DNA of 64,000 bases from Siphonodentalium dalli (GCA_032622095.1 CP136061.1:36587797-36651796); one strand, 5' to 3'; counted from the first letter of the stretch, positions 22,438-34,349 are shown. Program-made: numbers and translations. Notes: a model not told the origin generated them from the letters alone.

Positions 22438-22919
22438 CGGTGTTAATTATCTTCGTCAATGATGTCATGTCACGCTTGTTAATAATTCATTTGTTCGGAA
22501 ATACTTATTGGGGGTCGAAACGTATAAAATTGAACTACCACCACTTCCAAAAACAACACCGATAAACAATAACGCTCTTTTCTGTTCCATGCAATGGAAA
22601 TGGCTATTTATTGTCCTGATATCAGTGATATAAATGAATGCCTATTAGTATTATCCTGAAATAAATTTATGCCACTTTGGCGAACATGGGAACCACGGTA
22701 CAATTTATGCCATTTAGGCACACTTCAGAGTGAAATCTGGGCTTATATTTCGGCGAGAATCCAAATCTAGATTCTCGTAAATATTCTCGCAAATTACCCT
22801 GGATTCTCGTGAAAAAGTATATATCAGCAAAAAGCAAAATCAGATGAAATATATGCCCTGGAAATATAGCAAATCGTTTAATGCTTTAGTTTTTTGTTTT
22901 CGGAGATTTATATATATGC

Positions 22920-23319
22920 TTAAAGACATATTATGGACTTGTTATGGACTTTTTCGGGTGCGAGAAATTGATAAGTTAGTGCTCGGGCACTTTGCCAACC
23001 TGGGGAATGCTATCATTCTACTAACATCACTGAACATTTCCAAAGAAATCTACAACACGACTTCATAGAGAACATCGTCTGAACTACTCCAAATTGTAAA
23101 TATTTACACCTCGATTCGGGGTGCAACTATCGGCTATAATTAAACAAAAATTATTTCGCCATCGAGAGTCATTGCATTTAACTAATATATAAGAATGACG
23201 TTGTGTATCATCCATTTGGATTAATATTCGTAACAAATAACTACTTTGAGAAAGATTATTCTTAATTTCTATTTGATCACTCTGCCCGGTGTCTGTCGGA
23301 GTGTTTCACGTCACTTTAA
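22920..23319 (-). mobile_element. MITE family 2, inverted full copy
   Basis: A 400-bp copy read on the minus strand, TTAAAGTGACGTGAAACACT at 23319 to TATGTCTTTAA at 22920. It shares AACTTATCAATTTCTCGCACCCG with copy 1 near its end. TTAA at both ends. Confidence 0.7.
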
Positions 23320-23423
23320 TCAATGAAGACTGTTCAGAAAAACTGCTTTTCAAGACCACCAAACAACTTTCCTTTTTAGGGCCACCACATCTTTCCAAAG
23401 ATGTACTTCTTCCATTTTGCTAT

Positions 23424-23672
23424 CAAAGACCGAAAAATGTCGTTAAACTAGAGATCCAAATACCCCCTAAGGGCCCCTGTATCTTGAGATATTAAAGACC
23501 GAAAATGTCGTTAAACTATAAAGACCGAAAAATGTCGTTAAACTAGAGATCCAAATACCCCCTATATCTTGAGATATTATAAAGACCGAAAAATGTCGTT
23601 AAACTAGAGATCCAATCATCCCCACCCCCTATTTTTTGAGACATTAAAGAACGAAATATGTCGTTACACCAT
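23424..23672. repeat. minisatellite, about four irregular units
   Basis: Irregular tandem units built on GACCGAAAAATGTCGTTAAA, CTAGAGATCCAAATACCCCC and a TTGAGATATTA spacer. Unit length varies because spacer blocks are missing in some units. Confidence 0.75.
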
Positions 23673-23930
23673 TAATACATAATTTGTGTTTATGAAAGTC
23701 TGGCACCCATTAGCAGTTTGTTTTCAGTACATTTTAATATTCATTGGAACGTAAACAATTATTCTCTGACAGAAATCATGTTAATATCGCCTTTCGTTAC
23801 TGGTTTCCTCGACTCAAATATTTCTTACTGCTCAATACTTATAATTAAAAAAAATGTTCTGTGTTTTGTGTCACTTCTTAATAGCATTCTGTATTCTGCT
23901 ATTGAAAAGAAAAAAAGTTGCAGTTATACC

Positions 23931-24412
23931 TTAAAGGTACGGAAGGCCTTGGTGGGTATCCTGTGAACATATTTCCACCTGTCAAAAACCGCTACAAACG
24001 AAAATAATATTCAAATATAGACAGACTTTGTTAATATACAAATGAGAAATATCTCATAAACAGTATGTTATTGTCGTAAATTTGACGATTGTTATGTAAA
24101 CAAAGCATAACAAGTTACTTTCCTGGTGTTTCTTTATATTATGATGGTAAACATAAAGAGCGTTCCTTGTTGCTCAATTCCTTATTTGGAAATAATAAAG
24201 AGCGTTTATACCATTTGTGTGTGATTAGCCAGTAGCATTGTGCTGCCTTCTATAACACAATCAGACTCTTGTTTAGGTAAAATGTAAGCATGATGCTTAA
24301 GCGATAGTGATCGTATATTTGAACCAAAATGTATGCGTTTTAATATTTTTCTGTTTACGGTGTTTGGAACAAATATGAATATTTTCGACAACTAAGCCCT
24401 CTCGTCCCTTTA
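23931..24412 (+). mobile_element. MITE family 1, diverged copy
   Basis: From TTAAAGGTACGGAAGGCCTT to CTCGTCCCTTTAA, 482 bp, with the family interior including TAAAGAGCGTT motifs. More diverged than the 20064 and 44102 copies. Confidence 0.85.
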
Positions 24413-24956
24413 ATATAATTAATATAACATCCCTCATCCAATAATCTCCAAATTGCATATCTAATTTCAATCCTAGTTACACGTCACACCGCCCCTCATA
24501 ATTTGCCAATTGTACACCCTTTTTTTGCTGCTGCAACTGCTCAATTTCTTTAAAAATTATTGAAAAAATGGCGCTCCCGCCCGCCGACATTTACCTCTGA
24601 TTTTTGTTCGATCATCGGTCCGCACCAAAATTGAGCAAACGTCCCTATATAATATACCTATTTAAACCGACTATACACGGTGGTGTAATAGATCAACCGT
24701 TAATTTAACCGTTTAGGTAGCATATTTCCACGTATAGGTTATCACGACAAATCCCTGCTGATCTGTTATTAATGAACCAAACAATTAACATGTCAACACA
24801 CTCTGGCCCGCCAATGCTACAGTGTATAAACGTAACGGGACAAATATGCACATTATATTGGCAGCTAACGAGAACATTCATCAACAGAAATCTGCTCACC
24901 TCTTTCAGCCGATACGATAGAAACTAAACGATTTGTTACTTTTAATTACCCGTACG
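24413..24956. other. no supported gene
   Basis: Nothing recognised. A 64-codon minus-strand frame (24705-24899) has no supporting signals. Confidence 0.45.
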
Positions 24957-24958
24957 TA

Positions 24959-25825
24959 ATGGAGCTTTCCACAGAGGCCACGCCCACAGCGTAGTCCCGC
25001 CCAATGGCAATTTATTAGAATATATTCGACCAATCAGGTGCCGAGCCGGCCGCTGGCTGCTGAGATTTTTTTCGACGCCATCTTTCTTCACCCTAATTTT
25101 GATATCCATGCATACATTCAGTGTTAAATTGGCTATATTCAAACAACGTTTTTGTTGTCAAATCATAATATACTGAGATTTATATTTGCGGCATGATGTT
25201 ATAAATTTATCCGTGATTATAACAGTGTTTTACGTTTAGCATGACACTTGTCCTAATTCTCACATTTAATGGCAAAACGAATGTATGTTCTCTGGTTTAG
25301 ATATATTAGATTTCAGTGATCTGTCTGTCTGTTCTGGTCTGTATGCAATTTTTCTTCCTGAGCCCTTGATCGATTTTAACCAAATTTGGTGTGGTGCCTC
25401 GGGGTACCACGGCAGATGTTATAACGAATTTATATGTTAAATTAAATTTTTTAAACAAATAAAAAAAAATTAATTTGTTTTTCGAATTTTTGAATTTTTA
25501 GCAAGAAGTTTCAATTTAAAAATCTAAAAAGATTTTTTTTTAATTAAATTAAAAAAAAAAAAAAATATTAAAGATTCAATCCAAAAATCTAAAAAGAAAA
25601 TAACAAAAATTAATTGAAAACTTTTAATTTAAAAATTTTAAATTTGTTTTTAATTTAAAAAACAAATTATTATTTTGTTTTTGTTCAACAGCAGATCAAA
25701 GTCTAAAAAAAATAAAAAATTAATCTAAGTCGATCTCAGGTAACAGACAATATTTATGTGGATAAAGTATTTTTACCAGTGGGCGGGACTACCGCTGTGG
25801 GTGTGGCCTCTGTGGAAAGCTCCAT
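24959..25825. mobile_element. non-autonomous DNA transposon, about 46-bp TIRs, TA target
   Basis: The left end begins ATGGAGCTTTCCACAGAGGC and continues CACGCCCACAGCG. The right end is its complement with two or three differences (GCGGGACTACCGCTGTGG before GCCTCTGTGGAAAGCTCCAT). TA lies immediately outside each end (24957-24958, 25826-25827), consistent with a Tc1/mariner-type target. The interior is a GC-richer left third plus an A/T-run desert at about 25440-25730. No transposase frame. Confidence 0.75.
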
Positions 25826-25827
25826 TA

Positions 25828-26399
25828 CACTACTTGCGTGTTAATAAAGTACGACCCCATTACCACTAAAGGTGAAACATGGGATTTAGAACATTAATAT
25901 TCACTCTTACATAGTTCCACATCCAAGGTTCGTCTTGTGTAATCGTATGTCAGTTGTAACGTTGTGAAACTGCAACCGAACTGAATCATTCTATGCTAAA
26001 TAGTTCATGGGTGACCTGATGCATGCATCTTAGTTTTCTTGTATATAAATGACGATGGCTAACGTTACTATTACGATTTAATATTTTTGTAGTGCGATAA
26101 AGCAAAGTTTGATCTAAACTTGTGATATATTTAGATCTTAAAATGTGATATTCTTCCATGACCGTTGAACTTTCGCTTACCAACTGCGTAGCTATAGACG
26201 CTATTTCATTAATCAGGAAGTATAGAACAGTGTCAGTGATGCTAATTAACTGTTAAACTAAAAGTTAAGACAGAGTTTGAGTAAACAATTGCTCGGAAAG
26301 GAAACGTACTAACATAGCCACCTTACATTAGGCACATGTCGAGAAGTCCGTATTCTATTACCACAGTTGTATTTCGGTACGTGACCTGGCGATTTATAG
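25828..26399. other. no supported gene
   Basis: Nothing recognised. Confidence 0.45.
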
Positions 26400-26590
26400 T
26401 ATTTTAGTAGATCGCGCATGGCATTAATCTCTATTCTGTCAGAGTTTCTGACTAATTACGCCCGCAGGGATATATTCCACCATGTATAGGCAATTTTAAT
26501 ACAATACCTGGAAACTTTTTGACGTTGTGACAGGGAAGTGCATAATATTGAGAAGAAAACAAAAATGCAGGTAATTTATTGCTTATAGTT
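26400..26590 (+). repeat. dispersed repeat family 4, left inverted copy
   Basis: Blocks TAATCTCTATTCTG, TATATTCCACCAT and TTGACGTTGTGACAGGGAAG reappear complemented at 28640-28800. Together they form inverted ends of about 170 bases around 2.4 kb, as in a foldback-type element. The same block recurs at 27900 and, inverted, at 29270-29445. Confidence 0.55.
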
Positions 26591-26699
26591 GATTATTATA
26601 TATATAACCTGCTACTGCTAGTTATAACTCATTGAATGTATCAATATATTAGGCTACATCACTGTAGGCCTACCTACATTATACTGTATGTAGTTTAGG

Positions 26700-26960
26700 T
26701 TATGTACGGGAAGGTCCCCATCTCAAACTTGCACGATTTAAGTAAATGACGTTTAAGCGATTTTTCTTTGCGTCGCTTAGAATTTTGAGGAATTTATCAC
26801 GGGTAATTAATTCAATGTTTATTGCGATATCGGCTCCAAAAAAACATGCAAAATCAATCTGGAAACACTTACTCCCCCCCCCCCCCCCCCACATGCAGTA
26901 GATTATTATTGAGGAACGGGTATTAGCGAAGAAATATATAGCCAAATCTAGATACTCTGC
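26700..26960. repeat. family 4 inner block with C run
   Basis: GGTCCCCATCTCAAACTTG and ACGGGTAATTAATTCAATG match GTCCCATCTCAAGATTG and the complement of ATATTAATTAATTACCC in 28030-28230, with part of the block inverted between loci. A 17-base C run at 26874-26890 precedes a TTGAGGAACGGGTATT end shared with 28200. Confidence 0.45.
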
Positions 26961-27039
26961 TCGGTGTTTAAGTTACATGTCACGGTCCAAACAGTCATGA
27001 AATTTGTTACGGATGTTCACCATTATGGGGAAATTCAAC

Positions 27040-27190
27040 GGAGTGGTCAATCGTTTTGTTCAGGTTTTTTGTTCCAGACTTTACTCATCTTTGTTGTTTA
27101 TCCGAAAACGCTGATTTGTTGTGTCTCTGTCATTGATAATAGGTATTCCCACACTAGGTAGTGTGCTACATGGGGTTATGCAGCACTGAC
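27040..27190 (+). repeat. dispersed repeat shared with 59640-59800
   Basis: GTATTCCCACACTAGGTAGT and CATGGGGTTATGCA match GTATGCCCACACTAGGCGGT and CAAGGGGTATGCA near 59748. Upstream blocks also align (TTTATCCGAAAACGCT against TTTATACGAAAATGCT). Confidence 0.5.
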
Positions 27191-27899
27191 AGTCCATCCC
27201 TTGTTCTCTCTGAAATTTGCAACTGTAATCCCTCCCTTGAACCGAACAAATTGAACTTTCAAGTTTGCACTGGCCATGATAGATTATCCCATGAGGCTGG
27301 TAAGTTAGATTGAGGCTTAAGAAATTATTTTGTATTTCAAAGATAATCTATCATGAATTATACTCCTATTAATTTGGTTGGTTGTTGTGATTGCTAATAA
27401 AATTGAACAGAACCCTTCATTTTCAATCCATCAATTTTTTTGGAAAATTGGCATCACAAAGTTTTTAGCTGATTATATCAATTAGCATTTATTTAATCTT
27501 ATAACCAACCATAAGTTTTCTAATGATTACATGTATAGGGATTGGAAATTGTGATATGTGACTTTGTATTCTTTGGGGAAGAAGGCTGAAACATTTAGAA
27601 TTTGTGCTATTTCTAGAGATTAAATAAACGATAGTTTTTCACATTTAGCATTTATATATATACCTTTATTTCCTCCGTAATACATAGAGCTTACATTTTG
27701 AATTTCAATAAACAAAAACATGGTACAAGGAAATAGATATTTACAAACATTTAACTTTAAGGTATACATGTAGCTTTGAAATAATTGGATAACAAGTTAC
27801 AAATACATAGGTTAACTCAAGTGTGGCTGCATTGCATTTGTATTATATCATGCCACGAATCTACTCCAGATATATAATCCCATATATATCATATTCAAC
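27191..27899. other. no supported gene
   Basis: AT-rich interior of the 26.4-28.8 kb inverted-repeat region. Nothing coding recognised. Confidence 0.4.
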
Positions 27900-28240
27900 C
27901 AATACAAAACCTGGGGACTTTTTGATGTTCTGACCCATTCTGACAGAACTTTATAACATTGAGGAAAAATTTAAGGGAATATATTTCTTTATTCATTCTT
28001 GTTCCTCGACAATCTACTAATCATTATATGGTGGTCCCATCTCAAGATTGTATGTTTTTTGTGAGCTGATATCGCAATAAATATTAATTAATTACCCAAG
28101 AGAAATTCCATGATTGTAACTGATGGAGAGCAAAATTACGCACAAAATCAATTAAATCATGCAATTTCGAGTTGGGACATTCACCTACAGTGAAATACAG
28201 TATTAAGGAACAGGTATTCTATCACCGGGCCATATTCTCC
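27900..28240. repeat. dispersed repeat family 4, internal copy
   Basis: Contains ACTTTTTGATGTTCTGAC, the mirrored pair GTCCCATCTCAAGATTG and CAATTTCGAGTTGGGAC, and the terminal TTAAGGAACAGGTATT. Confidence 0.5.
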
Positions 28241-28639
28241 ATATTAGAACTTAGAACTGTTGTATTTTGGCCATTCCACATTCATCATTAATTAATTGCC
28301 TTCAGTACTTTTCACAAACAGTTTGAAGGGTTCGTTATGTTTTATTATTATTATCACATCTTAGGTCTTTAGGAAAAGGTCATGACTTGCCTGTCAGGTT
28401 ATAATTCATAAGTCTTTAATTGTAATATTCATTTAATCAAACCTGTTAATTATGTTGGTACTTTTTAATTGTATTGCCTCTTGGCTTATCGGCAATCTCA
28501 CACAACGTCCCCGTCCAGTAAATTTTGGGCTGAAGTTTGTTTTGGAAAACCAGATCATTGTAAATAAAGCTATTCAACCAACATCGGACTTGCTCTTTTA
28601 ATGACGTTGGACATCTCCAGATACCGACTACCATATCTA

Positions 28640-28800
28640 CATAATTTCTGCCCCGTTATAATTCACTAAAAATATATATTACCTGCACTGCTTTTTCGAT
28701 GCTATAAACTTCCCTGTCACAACGTCAAAGTTCTCATGTTTTGTAATGGTGGAATACAATCTCTATGGGCTTATAACCAGAGTAGAGATTCATGTCATGA
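28640..28800 (-). repeat. dispersed repeat family 4, right inverted copy
   Basis: On the minus strand it reads GAATCTCTACTCTGG, ATTGTATTCCACCATTAC and TTTGACGTTGTGACAGGGAA, aligning with 26400-26590. Confidence 0.55.
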
Positions 28801-29269
28801 TTGTATATGACATGTCTGTTCGTCCAGACGTATTATAATGCTGAAATGTTGTGTCTGCAAAATAGTGTGAGACGTTCCAAATCAAGACCATATATCCATT
28901 CTCAAAACAACCCACAACACAGTCAATCTGAGATATTCTCAACCATTTCGTTTGAATGTTCACATCAAATATTTTTTGCTAGCACAATGATAATCATTAA
29001 GTAGTGTTTACATGGTCTCATAAAGGTCCAATACTCTATGTTTCTCTTTTTGTGGGAATAAGGTATTCTGATACCAGCTAGGATAGGATAAATTTGGTGC
29101 CCAACTTGATTTAAAAGGGCAGATCCAGTTAGAAAATGTTAGACACATTACTATTCTTCTATATAAACAAGAAGCATTTCTTCTAATTATACATATAAAA
29201 TTATTCTTTATTTCATGGAAATTCAACCTCAATATTCAGAATTTTCTTGTAACAACCACAAGATCCATC
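28801..29269. other. no supported gene
   Basis: Nothing recognised. A minus-strand frame just below it (28446-28634) has protein-like composition but no splice support. Confidence 0.4.
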
Positions 29270-29445
29270 TCATGGGCTCCCGTACACCACAATTTCCAAC
29301 TGGGACCTTCACTTACTGAGATATATATTATTAAGGAACAGGTAATGATTAAGAAATATATTTTAGCTGCACTGTTTTTCTATGTTATAAACTTCACTGT
29401 CAAAAGATAAAAACAATTCCCAGGTTTTTGTCAGAATTTTACTAA
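29270..29445 (-). repeat. dispersed repeat family 4, fourth copy
   Basis: Contains TATTAAGGAACAGGTAATGA, CTGCACTGTTTTTCTATG and AAACTTCACTGTCAAAAGA, the complemented family 4 order. Confidence 0.45.
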
Positions 29446-29853
29446 AACAAAAAGGCAATGCCCCAAAACACACCTATGTTGTGGGGTGGTGGGGTCAGCA
29501 TCCTTATATATCAACTTGAAACCTTGTGATTCTTGATTAACTGTACACAATAATTAGGCATACGGGCATTATATACTATATATGGTTATAGCTAACACGA
29601 AACAGAAGTAACTCAATGTAAGAATTCCAGATATTTGCACATTAGACAAGATATATTTTAAAATAAACTGATACCGAACATGAGTTTATTTCATGTCATA
29701 GTTTGAGGACAAATTGCTTATGTCAGACCAGACTGTTGCTTTCGCTAGTCTATTTTTGTGAATATTATTTTTTGAAAGTCAGACTTTGTATGGTGGGTTC
29801 AGCTGAGAAGTTGGTGTTGATTGATCAGTACATGTTATATTTACATCATAAAT

Positions 29854-30358
29854 TTAAAGGCACGTGCGGCCTTAATTGCCGAAAATATTCATATTTGTTC
29901 CAAACACCGTAAACAGAAAAAACATTAAAACGCATACAGTTCCGTTCATATATACCATGACCATCGCGTGAACAGCATGTTATCATAAAGACCTACTATA
30001 TTTTACCTAAGCAAGAGCCTGATTGTGTTACAGAAGACAGCACAATGCTACTGGCTAATCACACACACAAATGACATAAACGCTCTTTATTAGTTCCATA
30101 TCAGGTATTCACCAACAAAGAACGCTCTTTATGTTTACCATCATAATATAAACAAACACCAGAAAAGTAACTTTGTATGCCTTTGTTTACATAACAATGG
30201 TCAAACATATGACCATAACATACTGTTTATGCGATATTTCGTATTTGTATACGGACAACGTCTATCTACATTTTGATGTTCTTTCCGTTTGTGGCGGTTT
30301 TTGACGGGTGGAGATATTTTCACAGGATACCCACCGCCAAGGCCAACCGTGTCTTTAA
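29854..30358 (-). mobile_element. MITE family 1, inverted full copy
   Basis: 505 bp from TTAAAGGCACGTGCGGCCTT to GGCCAACCGTGTCTTTAA, the complement of the plus-oriented copies. Close in sequence to 36285-36786 and 44102-44600, suggesting recent activity. Confidence 0.9.
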
Positions 30359-30399
30359 TCCTCTTCTGACAACCTCTAGTGGGCATATACTTTTATAAA

Positions 30400-30618
30400 T
30401 TAACCCTTTCATTGTGACTGGAGTTGTGCTGGTGCAGCATTAAAGATCATGTGCCAGTGCATTCTCTTATATATGTGAGTCTCCCATATCGAGCCACACA
30501 TATATTACAGAATTCACTGGCTTACAATGTCAAGGTAAATTTTTTTTGGCCAATATAATCTCTTCTCCATATGGGATACTAGCAAAATTTCAGGAAGCTC
30601 CAGTCATGGATGGGTTAA
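30400..30618. mobile_element. MITE family 3c, TTAA-CCCTTT ends
   Basis: A 219-bp element. The left end is TTAACCCTTTCATTGTGACT then GGAG. The right end, on the other strand, is TTAACCCATCCATGACTGGAG. A degraded form of the family hairpin lies at about 30451-30521 (GTGCCAGTGCATTCTCTTAT on one side and ATTCACTGGC on the other). Confidence 0.7.
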
Positions 30619-30868
30619 TGTTGTATATTTGTGTTGGTCCTCATTTGATAGATACACTTTATGCATTAATGGGTGTGAAAATATCTTATCAGCTATGGTT
30701 TGCAGAATGGGGAAATCGTATTTTGAAGTGAAAAATAAGATGTTCACACGAATTTATTCCAAATGAATATCATTATATTATATTATAACTGGAAGCATAT
30801 ACCCAATACACCTAATCACTTGATTTTATACAATGTGACTGATAAATGGAACAATATTCAACTTCATA

Positions 30869-31135
30869 TTAAAGTAATGTTAAACACTAAAGTATGGTGA
30901 ATATTATCTTCCTCAAAGTAGTTATATTTTACAAATATAATATCCAATTTGACAACACACTGCCTTTCTTATATATTGATGAAATGCAGTTGCTCTCGAT
31001 GGCGTAATCATTTTCGTAAAGTTTATCGCCAATAGTTGCGTCCCGAATTTGGAAGTAAATATTTACATTTGAGCGTAGTTCAGACGATTTGCTTCCTATT
31101 TTCGGTTATATTAGTAGAATGGTACATTCCCCCCT
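30869..31135 (+). mobile_element. MITE family 2, partial copy
   Basis: Begins TTAAAGTAATGTTAAACACT and retains GAGCGTAGTTCAGACGA and TTAGTAGAATGGTACATTC. The right end is lost at a C-rich junction followed by a short minisatellite. Confidence 0.6.
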
Positions 31136-31139
31136 GATC

Positions 31140-31195
31140 GCACCTGAAAGACAAGAACATGAACGACAAGAACCTGAAAGACAAGAACATGCACA
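31140..31195. repeat. short minisatellite
   Basis: About three units of CCTGAAAGACAAGAACATGAA, the middle one altered. Confidence 0.7.
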
Positions 31196-31526
31196 ATTAC
31201 ATGAGATGTTTCGTATATGATATGTGTCTGTTTTAATTCACGTTAATCGCCAATTTAGAGCACACTACGCGTACATATTGTCTGTTAAGTTTTTCAAGTA
31301 ATACTAATACAAATTCAGTGACATTACTTTAAAAAACATTCAAATAGGACGACAGCTCTAATTTCAGAGAATCGAAGAACAAATAGTACTAAGAAATGTA
31401 TTATTTATGCCTCGAAGAAACATAATGGGTTATTATGATGTTTCCAACTCATGTGTAGTTCTATCAATATGAGATTACTCGTTCCATTACTTTATACAGG
31501 AGATAAATTGTCACATTAAATCACAA
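31196..31526. other. no supported gene
   Basis: Nothing recognised. May include 3' sequence of the THAP-like reading frame on the minus strand. Confidence 0.35.
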
Positions 31527-31778
31527 TCAGCACAATGACTGTTGTACATTCCTCGCCTTCTCTTTTGGAAACCGGAAGAATGAGCACTCTCCACCATCAC
31601 AGTCGTTTTCTTTCTTTGCATCCTTGTACCTAGCGTTGAAGCAGTTGATGGCTGCACAGTGAGTTTTTGAGTTGTTCGCGACATGTTCTGAATTTGCTTT
31701 TACAAAATCAGGCGGATTCATATTGAACAAAATGTCTCTGTGAATACATACACCCAACCCGCCAGTATAGTCTAGCAT
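31527..31778 (-). CDS. THAP-like zinc-finger exon or relic
   Basis: An 83-codon minus-strand frame. From about residue 40 it reads HCAAINCFNARY, then an acidic stretch, then ECSFFRFPKEKAR. Cysteines spaced C-x4-C followed by a phenylalanine-rich FFRFPK segment are the signature of the N-terminal part of a THAP DNA-binding domain, found in host regulators and in P-element-like or Kolobok-like transposases. The expected later tryptophan, C-x2-H pair and AVPTIF-like end are absent, because the frame stops a few codons after KEKARN. A weak donor may lie there. It is either an exon whose partner is outside my reach or a broken relic. Confidence 0.45.
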   Translation of the reverse strand: MLDYTGGLGVCIHRDILFNMNPPDFVKANSEHVANNSKTHCAAINCFNARYKDAKKENDCDGGECSFFRFPKEKARNVQQSLC

Positions 31779-32610
31779 AAATGAGACGTGTTGTCAGTTT
31801 GTGATATATTTGTTCATGTAGACACCATCATGCATTGGAGTTCTTAAATTTATTTTCACATTAGATTAATAGAACAAGCCAGTTGGTGGCAACATGTAAA
31901 TGTTTAACTTAATTGAATGCCCAATATTTCCTGCCTAAACCTTGACATTTTTGTTATCAATTCATAAATAGTTCTGATATAACTGTTGAGTCCACCCACA
32001 CATTTCCATTTTAACAGATTTTAAGATTGAAACCATGCGTAGATCGTGCGGATCATGCCAACACTGGATAATGTCTCGATTATTTATTGTATACCTGTGG
32101 TTTTATGACTTGACACCCTTACTGTGTTAATTATTCTTGTTTTAAAATCAGGTTTAATTGGCATTTTGTATCAATTGGCCCCGTTATTCCAATGCATTCA
32201 CTGTAGAAGATAACAGCAATTTACGGCACCGACCCTCTCAAGCGATAAATGCTTGATTACACACAACGGCAGGAGTGTCTTATCCCGTTTAGAATAACAC
32301 TGGTATTATAACGCCGATCAATATAAGCGAGGTAACTCTACTTTGCTCGTTAATACTGGCCCCAGCCCAGATAACTCCGTAGGATGCCCTTGCATCAGAG
32401 CAGCCTCTATATCATTTATGTACATTCGGTCTAGGGATTCCAAAAAATAATTTGGGTATGCTTCGTAAAATGGTTCTCGTTTTGGCAACCGTTTTCAAAA
32501 TGCCTGACAAAAATTACTATTTTCACATTAGAATGTTGATAAATTGTTGTTCAAGTCACGATTTTGTCACATTGAATTATATACACATGGGTGTGCATTC
32601 TTTCAAAAAG
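31779..32610. other. no supported gene
   Basis: Nothing recognised. Confidence 0.45.
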
Positions 32611-33093
32611 TCATCGAAATCCTTGCAATACTGCATGTTCTGGTGTCTTAACCAGCTTTGAAAAGAGAACTTTTGCCGTATGGTTATCTTTATCGTGAAA
32701 GGACTGTTCCAGGAGTGAAATATCATGAGCCATCTCATCAGTTTGAGCTTTGACTTCGCATAATGCATCCCACGTCATGGCTTCAATAGCACCAGGTGTT
32801 ATTATAAGGCCGCACCGCATGTGGAACGGACATAATGCATCCCACGTCATGGCTTCAATGGCATCAGGTATTATTATAAGGCCGCGTGTGGAATGGACGT
32901 AATGACTACCACTCATCACGGATGCTAATGTCTTCACTGAATATTCCTCTTCTGAGCCATTTCCTGAAAGGTATTTCCAGATGAAGCGCTGAACAACCTT
33001 GGTCACATGAAAACTACCTAACATTGGCATTACCCGCGGCGATCTGGGCTGTTCACTGTTATTTAAATAATACAGACTAGGCGCGGCGCTCAA
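32611..33093 (-). pseudogene. fragment of an unnamed multi-copy invertebrate protein, middle part
   Basis: A 160-codon minus-strand frame containing PRVMPMLGSFHVTKVVQRF, SGSHYVHSTRGLIIIPDAIE and ALCEVKAQTDE. The order of a GSFH segment, a SG-x-HYxR/HS segment and an IEAxxWxA segment resembles a repeated protein family I recall from mollusc and cnidarian genomes, whose function I do not know. A 72-bp in-frame tandem duplication (about 32757-32900) repeats AIEAMTWDALC. It is too short for the whole protein. The frame at 34350-34671, upstream on the same strand, may be its N-terminal part. Confidence 0.4.
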
Positions 33094-34349
33094 ACCTTAC
33101 CGGCGATATTTCTGCAGGCTCGTCGGCAAAGTGAGAATTAGCCATCAACAACAGTCCGGAAAACGTCCCCAGCAAAATACCGGCATGGAACTGTAAATAC
33201 CGGCATGGAACTGTATATTGATCATAATCTACAAGTTATCCAATTATGTGTATGCGGTTGTAGCCCATGTCACAGGGTGTGGGATATATTTTATTTATGG
33301 CACCATACATGCATCAGTGAGATCCTGGCCCAGAAATCGGCGCACTGCAATCGGACCAAGATACCCCACCGCCATGTCTTGCTGGTACTCTGAACTCATT
33401 TGACAAGGCAACTGATTGTTTACGTGAGTTCATTTATGAAATCGTGCCTTGTGAATTTAATTTAATTGGCTTCGGTTGAAACATGGTAAGTATCGTGTTT
33501 GCTTGACAACCCAGATAAACTTGATCTATCCTCATGATCAAAATTATTAAGAGCACTGATGGTGAATTCACTTGTTGTAAATTGCATTCATTCCAGCATG
33601 GTAAATATGCAAATAAATTTCTGATTTATGTAGATAAATTCCATATTTATTTATAATAAATTAGACATTTATCAAAATTTAATACCCTGATAAATTTTTG
33701 GTAAATTCGGAACTTTATTATTTAATAAATCCCAATACATTTTAAATAAATTCCCACATTTATCGACATTTATCATTAAGATAAATTCCAATAAATTTGA
33801 CATTTCCACACATTTATCAGGGATTTATTACTATGATAAATTCCATATTTCATGCAGTGAAAGTGACTTGGTACCGGAGTATCATTTTCGCATGAAGCAA
33901 TTGTATATTGGCCGATTTTTCTTGCGACATCGCATGATCTCGTTGACGCCGACGGGCATTCCAATCATGTGCATAGATATATAAGCTCCCTACTGTATGT
34001 TTCGTCAGAAGAGGGGAATTGGTGTTTTCTTTCTTCATCGATTAATTCCACAGAAGGGCATCTGGAAAACTGCTTGAATGCAGAGACTCATATACAGTTC
34101 CTTCATGTCTAATATTCTCGGCTCCTTCGAATGGTGATGTAGAAGAAACTGTATCGTCGATATCTGCATATGCCTCTCGTGTAACAGTATGGTCATCTCC
34201 CATTTGAGTTCAGGATAAATAACTTTATCTCGATTTGAAAATGAACAGTTTTAGGTTTCCGCATTCACCCTGTCCCGTATAAAGATAATGCTACGCCATA
34301 ACCTCTGTTGAGTATGGTCATTTGTGAATCAAATTTCTATTGAAAAATC
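33094..34349. other. no supported gene; AT-rich repeats 33600-33850
   Basis: 33600-33850 is a dense run of GATAAATT and AATTTATC motifs in both orientations. The rest shows nothing I can support. Confidence 0.5.

Noticed and set aside
23424-23672. A CRISPR-like array
   Set aside because: Unit length is irregular, spacers are missing or repeated and the sequence is clearly eukaryotic. It is a minisatellite.
28446-28634. A 62-codon minus-strand frame with protein-like composition
   Set aside because: No acceptor, donor or family was seen, and it lies within a repeat-rich inverted region.
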